Shown: piece after piece, positions 62,334 to 64,000 of the stretch
Layout of the letters: every line of letters starts with the position of its first letter
How positions within the stretch are numbered: the first letter of the stretch is position 1
Notes under the pieces: model-generated
Seen by the model: only the letters and a program-made list of their open reading frames with translations
What the model was told of the DNA's origin: nothing
Database searches by the model: none
Source of the DNA: Microbacterium proteolyticum
GTDB lineage: Bacteria; Actinomycetota; Actinomycetes; Actinomycetales; Microbacteriaceae
Length of the DNA: 64,000 nt
NCBI RefSeq assembly: GCF_030818075.1
Contig: NZ_JAUSZZ010000001.1
Coordinates: 3,534,001 to 3,598,000 of the forward strand
Direction of reading: 5' to 3'
Position numbers and translations under genes: made by a program

Positions 62334-62430
62334 GCTTTGACAGGCTCAGGGCCCTGCCCCGAGCGAGGTGGCTGAGCCTGTCAAAGCCACCGGAGACCCC
62401 GTGGGGCCGGTCCCTTCGACAGGCTCAGGG
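62334..62430. repeat. Family A inverted repeat after ribH
   Basis: GCTTTGACAGGCTCAG (62334-62349) pairs perfectly over 16 bp with CTGAGCCTGTCAAAGC (62372-62387). A further single copy, CCCTTCGACAGGCTCAGGG, lies at 62411-62429. The hairpin may double as terminator for the riboflavin operon. Confidence 0.85.
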
Positions 62431-62501
62431 ACCTCACGTCGGCGTCGGATCTGAGGCCCACGGTGAGGCCCGCCTTGCTGGCGACTGCGGCACGGCATCC
62501 A

Positions 62502-62507
62502 TAATCT
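62502..62507 (+). promoter_or_regulatory. Putative -10 element of the small membrane protein gene
   Basis: TAATCT ends seven bases before ATG 62515. Confidence 0.45.
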
Positions 62508-62514
62508 GACCGGT

Positions 62515-62868
62515 ATGGAGCTTCTGCGCAACGTCGTCATCCTCGTGCACCTCGTCGGCTTCGCGGTGCTGTTCGGCGCGTGGGTCGTCGAGGCGGTGGC
62601 GCGCCGCAACCGCATCACCCGGCTGATGAACCCCGCCCTCGGGATCTCCCTGCTTTCGGGCCTGGCGCTGTCGGCTCCCTGGGGCCTCGACCACGACCTC
62701 AACTACACGAAGATCGCGATCAAGCTCGTCGTGCTGCTCGTGATCGGCGCCCTGCTCGGTATCGGATCGGCGCGGCAGAAGCGCACGGACGCGCAGCCCT
62801 CCGCGATTTTCTGGCTCATCGGCATCCTGACCCTGCTCAACGCGGGCCTTGCGGTCATCTGGCGCTGA
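62515..62868 (+). CDS. Small membrane protein
   Basis: A 117-residue protein of unknown function with three to four hydrophobic segments (about residues 5-28, 39-55, 66-84 and 96-115) and short charged loops (ARRNRITR; SARQKRTDAQ). Its start is supported by a -10-like element and it is followed by a good terminator. Similar proteins are widespread in actinobacteria without assigned function. Confidence 0.78.
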   Translation: MELLRNVVILVHLVGFAVLFGAWVVEAVARRNRITRLMNPALGISLLSGLALSAPWGLDHDLNYTKIAIKLVVLLVIGALLGIGSARQKRTDAQPSAIFWLIGILTLLNAGLAVIWR

Positions 62869-62913
62869 CGACGACGTGTGGCGCGCTCAGCGCACGCATA
62901 GACTGGGCCCCCT

Positions 62914-62937
62914 GACGCCCCCCACGCAGGGGGCGTC
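62914..62937 (+). terminator. Terminator of the small membrane protein gene
   Basis: A perfect 9-bp stem, GACGCCCCC (62914-62922) with GGGGGCGTC (62929-62937), and a 6-base loop. Confidence 0.7.
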
Positions 62938-63041
62938 TCGGTGTTCCCTCGCATCCGCCCTCGCGGCCACCCCGTGACGGCGGTGCGGCACCGCCGCGTC
63001 CGACCCCGGACGCGACCGTTCGACCCTCTCGTCAGGCAGTC

Positions 63042-64000
63042 ATGACCAGCTCATATCCCCCTCCACCCGCTCGAACCGATCCGCCGCGACCGCGCCGGCC
63101 AACCCGCGCTCCCGCGTCATCACGGCCAGCCTCGTCGGCACGACGATCGAGTTCTACGACTTCTACGCGTACGCCACGGCCGCCGTGCTCGTCTTCCCGG
63201 TGCTCTTCTTCCCCACCGGCAACGAGACGACCTCGCTGCTGCTGTCGTTCAGCGTCTTCGGCGCCGCCATGGTCGCGCGGCCGCTCGGCGCCATCGTCTT
63301 CGGCCACTTCGGCGACCGCTTCGGCCGCAAGGCCACGCTCGTGGCATCCCTCCTCACGATGGGCGTCGCGACCTTCCTCATCGGCTGCCTGCCCACGTTC
63401 AACGAGATCGGCGTCTGGGCTGCCGTCCTGCTGCTGATCATGCGCCTCGCGCAGGGTTTCGCGCTCGGCGGCGAGTGGTCGGGCGCGGCGCTGGTCGCGA
63501 CCGAGAACGCCCCGCAGGGCAAGCGCGCGCTGTTCGGCACGTTCCCGCAGCTGGGCGCCCCGATCGGCTTCATCATCGCCAACACGGTGTTCCTCGTCAT
63601 CAACTTCGCGCTGCCGCACCCCGACGGCACCGCGCAGCGTTCGGCGGAGTTCCTGTCTTGGGGCTGGCGCGTGCCGTTCCTGTTCTCGGCCGTGATGGTC
63701 ATCGTCGGCCTGTACGTGCGCCTCAAGCTGGTCGAGAGCGAGTCGTTCGCGAAGGCCGAGAAGAGCGGCGTCATCCGCAAGTTCCCGCTCGGCGAGGTCG
63801 TGCGTCGCAACGGCAAGCAGCTCATCCTCGGCACGTTCATCATGCTGGCGACCTACGTGCTGTTCTACCTGATGACGAGCTTCACCCTCTCGTACGGCAC
63901 CAAGCCCACCGCCGAGGCTGCCGCCGCCGCAGCCGAGAAGGCCGGTACCCCGTTCGACGCCGCCACCTACGTACCGGGGCTCGGCTTCGGCTACACCGAC
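63042..64000 (+). pseudogene. MHS-family MFS transporter, N-terminal part, apparently frameshifted, cut by window end
   Basis: From about 63062 one frame runs open to the window end and encodes a metabolite:H+ symporter of the ProP/KgtP-like MHS family: TASLVGTTIEFYDFYAY, ARPLGAIVFGHFGDRFGRK (the signature loop between helices 2 and 3), LLIMRLAQGFALGGEWSGAA and a WGWRVPFLFS segment. That frame has no start codon between its upstream stop (62975) and the first helix. ATG 63042 is in another frame; adding one C to the run of five C at 63057-63061 joins it to the transporter as MTSSYPPSTRSNRSA. A missing base or real frameshift is therefore likely. Substrate unknown. Confidence 0.8.

Overview
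The window is about 70% G+C chromosomal DNA from an actinobacterium of the Microbacteriaceae, most likely Microbacterium. This rests on composition, a menaquinone-type four-gene succinate dehydrogenase operon, long-chain acyl-CoA carboxylase genes with an epsilon subunit, and a gene order that recalls the purK-birA-accD-maf-accA-lpdA-punA-pmmB-add-deoA-cdd-sdh-yihY-trpS order of Mycobacterium tuberculosis. No rRNA, tRNA, prophage, IS transposase or CRISPR array was recognised. Most genes are housekeeping, and most coordinates below start from a supported start codon.

Layout. 1-11.4 kb: purK (partial), a PH-domain membrane protein and birA on the minus strand; acyl-CoA carboxylase accD-accE; a response regulator/histidine kinase/membrane protein operon; an RNA methyltransferase; maf; and the biotin carboxylase/BCCP subunit accA. 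11.5-13 kb: eight copies of a 155-bp palindromic unit. 13-17.4 kb: lpdA, purine nucleoside phosphorylase and a phosphohexomutase. 17.3-19.3 kb: a frameshifted HTH/nuclease-like gene enclosed by eight copies of a GC-rich palindrome. 19.3-29.3 kb: the mannitol regulator MtlR, a methyltransferase/PIG-L pair, and a mannitol PTS operon that also holds HPr and enzyme I. 29.4-31.9 kb: a hydrolase and a second HTH/nuclease-like gene, again enclosed by its own palindrome family. 31.9-37.6 kb: a tripartite tricarboxylate transporter (TctABC) divergent from a CitA/CitB-like two-component system. 37.6-45.9 kb: a nucleoside salvage operon (BMP lipoprotein, ABC ATPase, two permeases, cdd, deoA, add). 46-51 kb: mannose-1-phosphate guanylyltransferase and sdhCDAB. 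51-52 kb: six copies of another palindromic unit. 52-58 kb: YihY, exonuclease III, TrpS, an Fpg/Nei glycosylase and a secreted subtilisin. 58.5-62.3 kb: an FMN riboswitch and ribD-ribE-ribBA-ribH. 62.3-64 kb: a small membrane protein and a truncated MHS-family transporter.

How the genes work together: nucleosides are imported by the BMP-type ABC system, deaminated by Cdd and Add, and cleaved by DeoA and PunA. The phosphohexomutase next to punA can handle the resulting sugar phosphates. Mannitol enters through EI-HPr-MtlF-MtlA and is oxidised by MtlD. Tricarboxylates enter through TctABC and feed the TCA cycle with SdhCDAB.

The most unusual content is intergenic. At least four families of gapped inverted repeats (11.7, 17.5-19.3, 30.3-31.7 and 51.2 kb) each have their own arm sequence but share an AGAA tract just after the left arm. 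Two of them enclose paralogous proteins that join an AbiEi-like winged helix to a DUF559/Vsr-like nuclease domain. This looks like a REP/RAYT-like element with a different kind of nuclease and is the best candidate here for an undescribed system. Three genes carry apparent frameshifts in short G or C runs (18.05, 38.05 and 63.06 kb), so sequencing error should be excluded before calling any of them dead.
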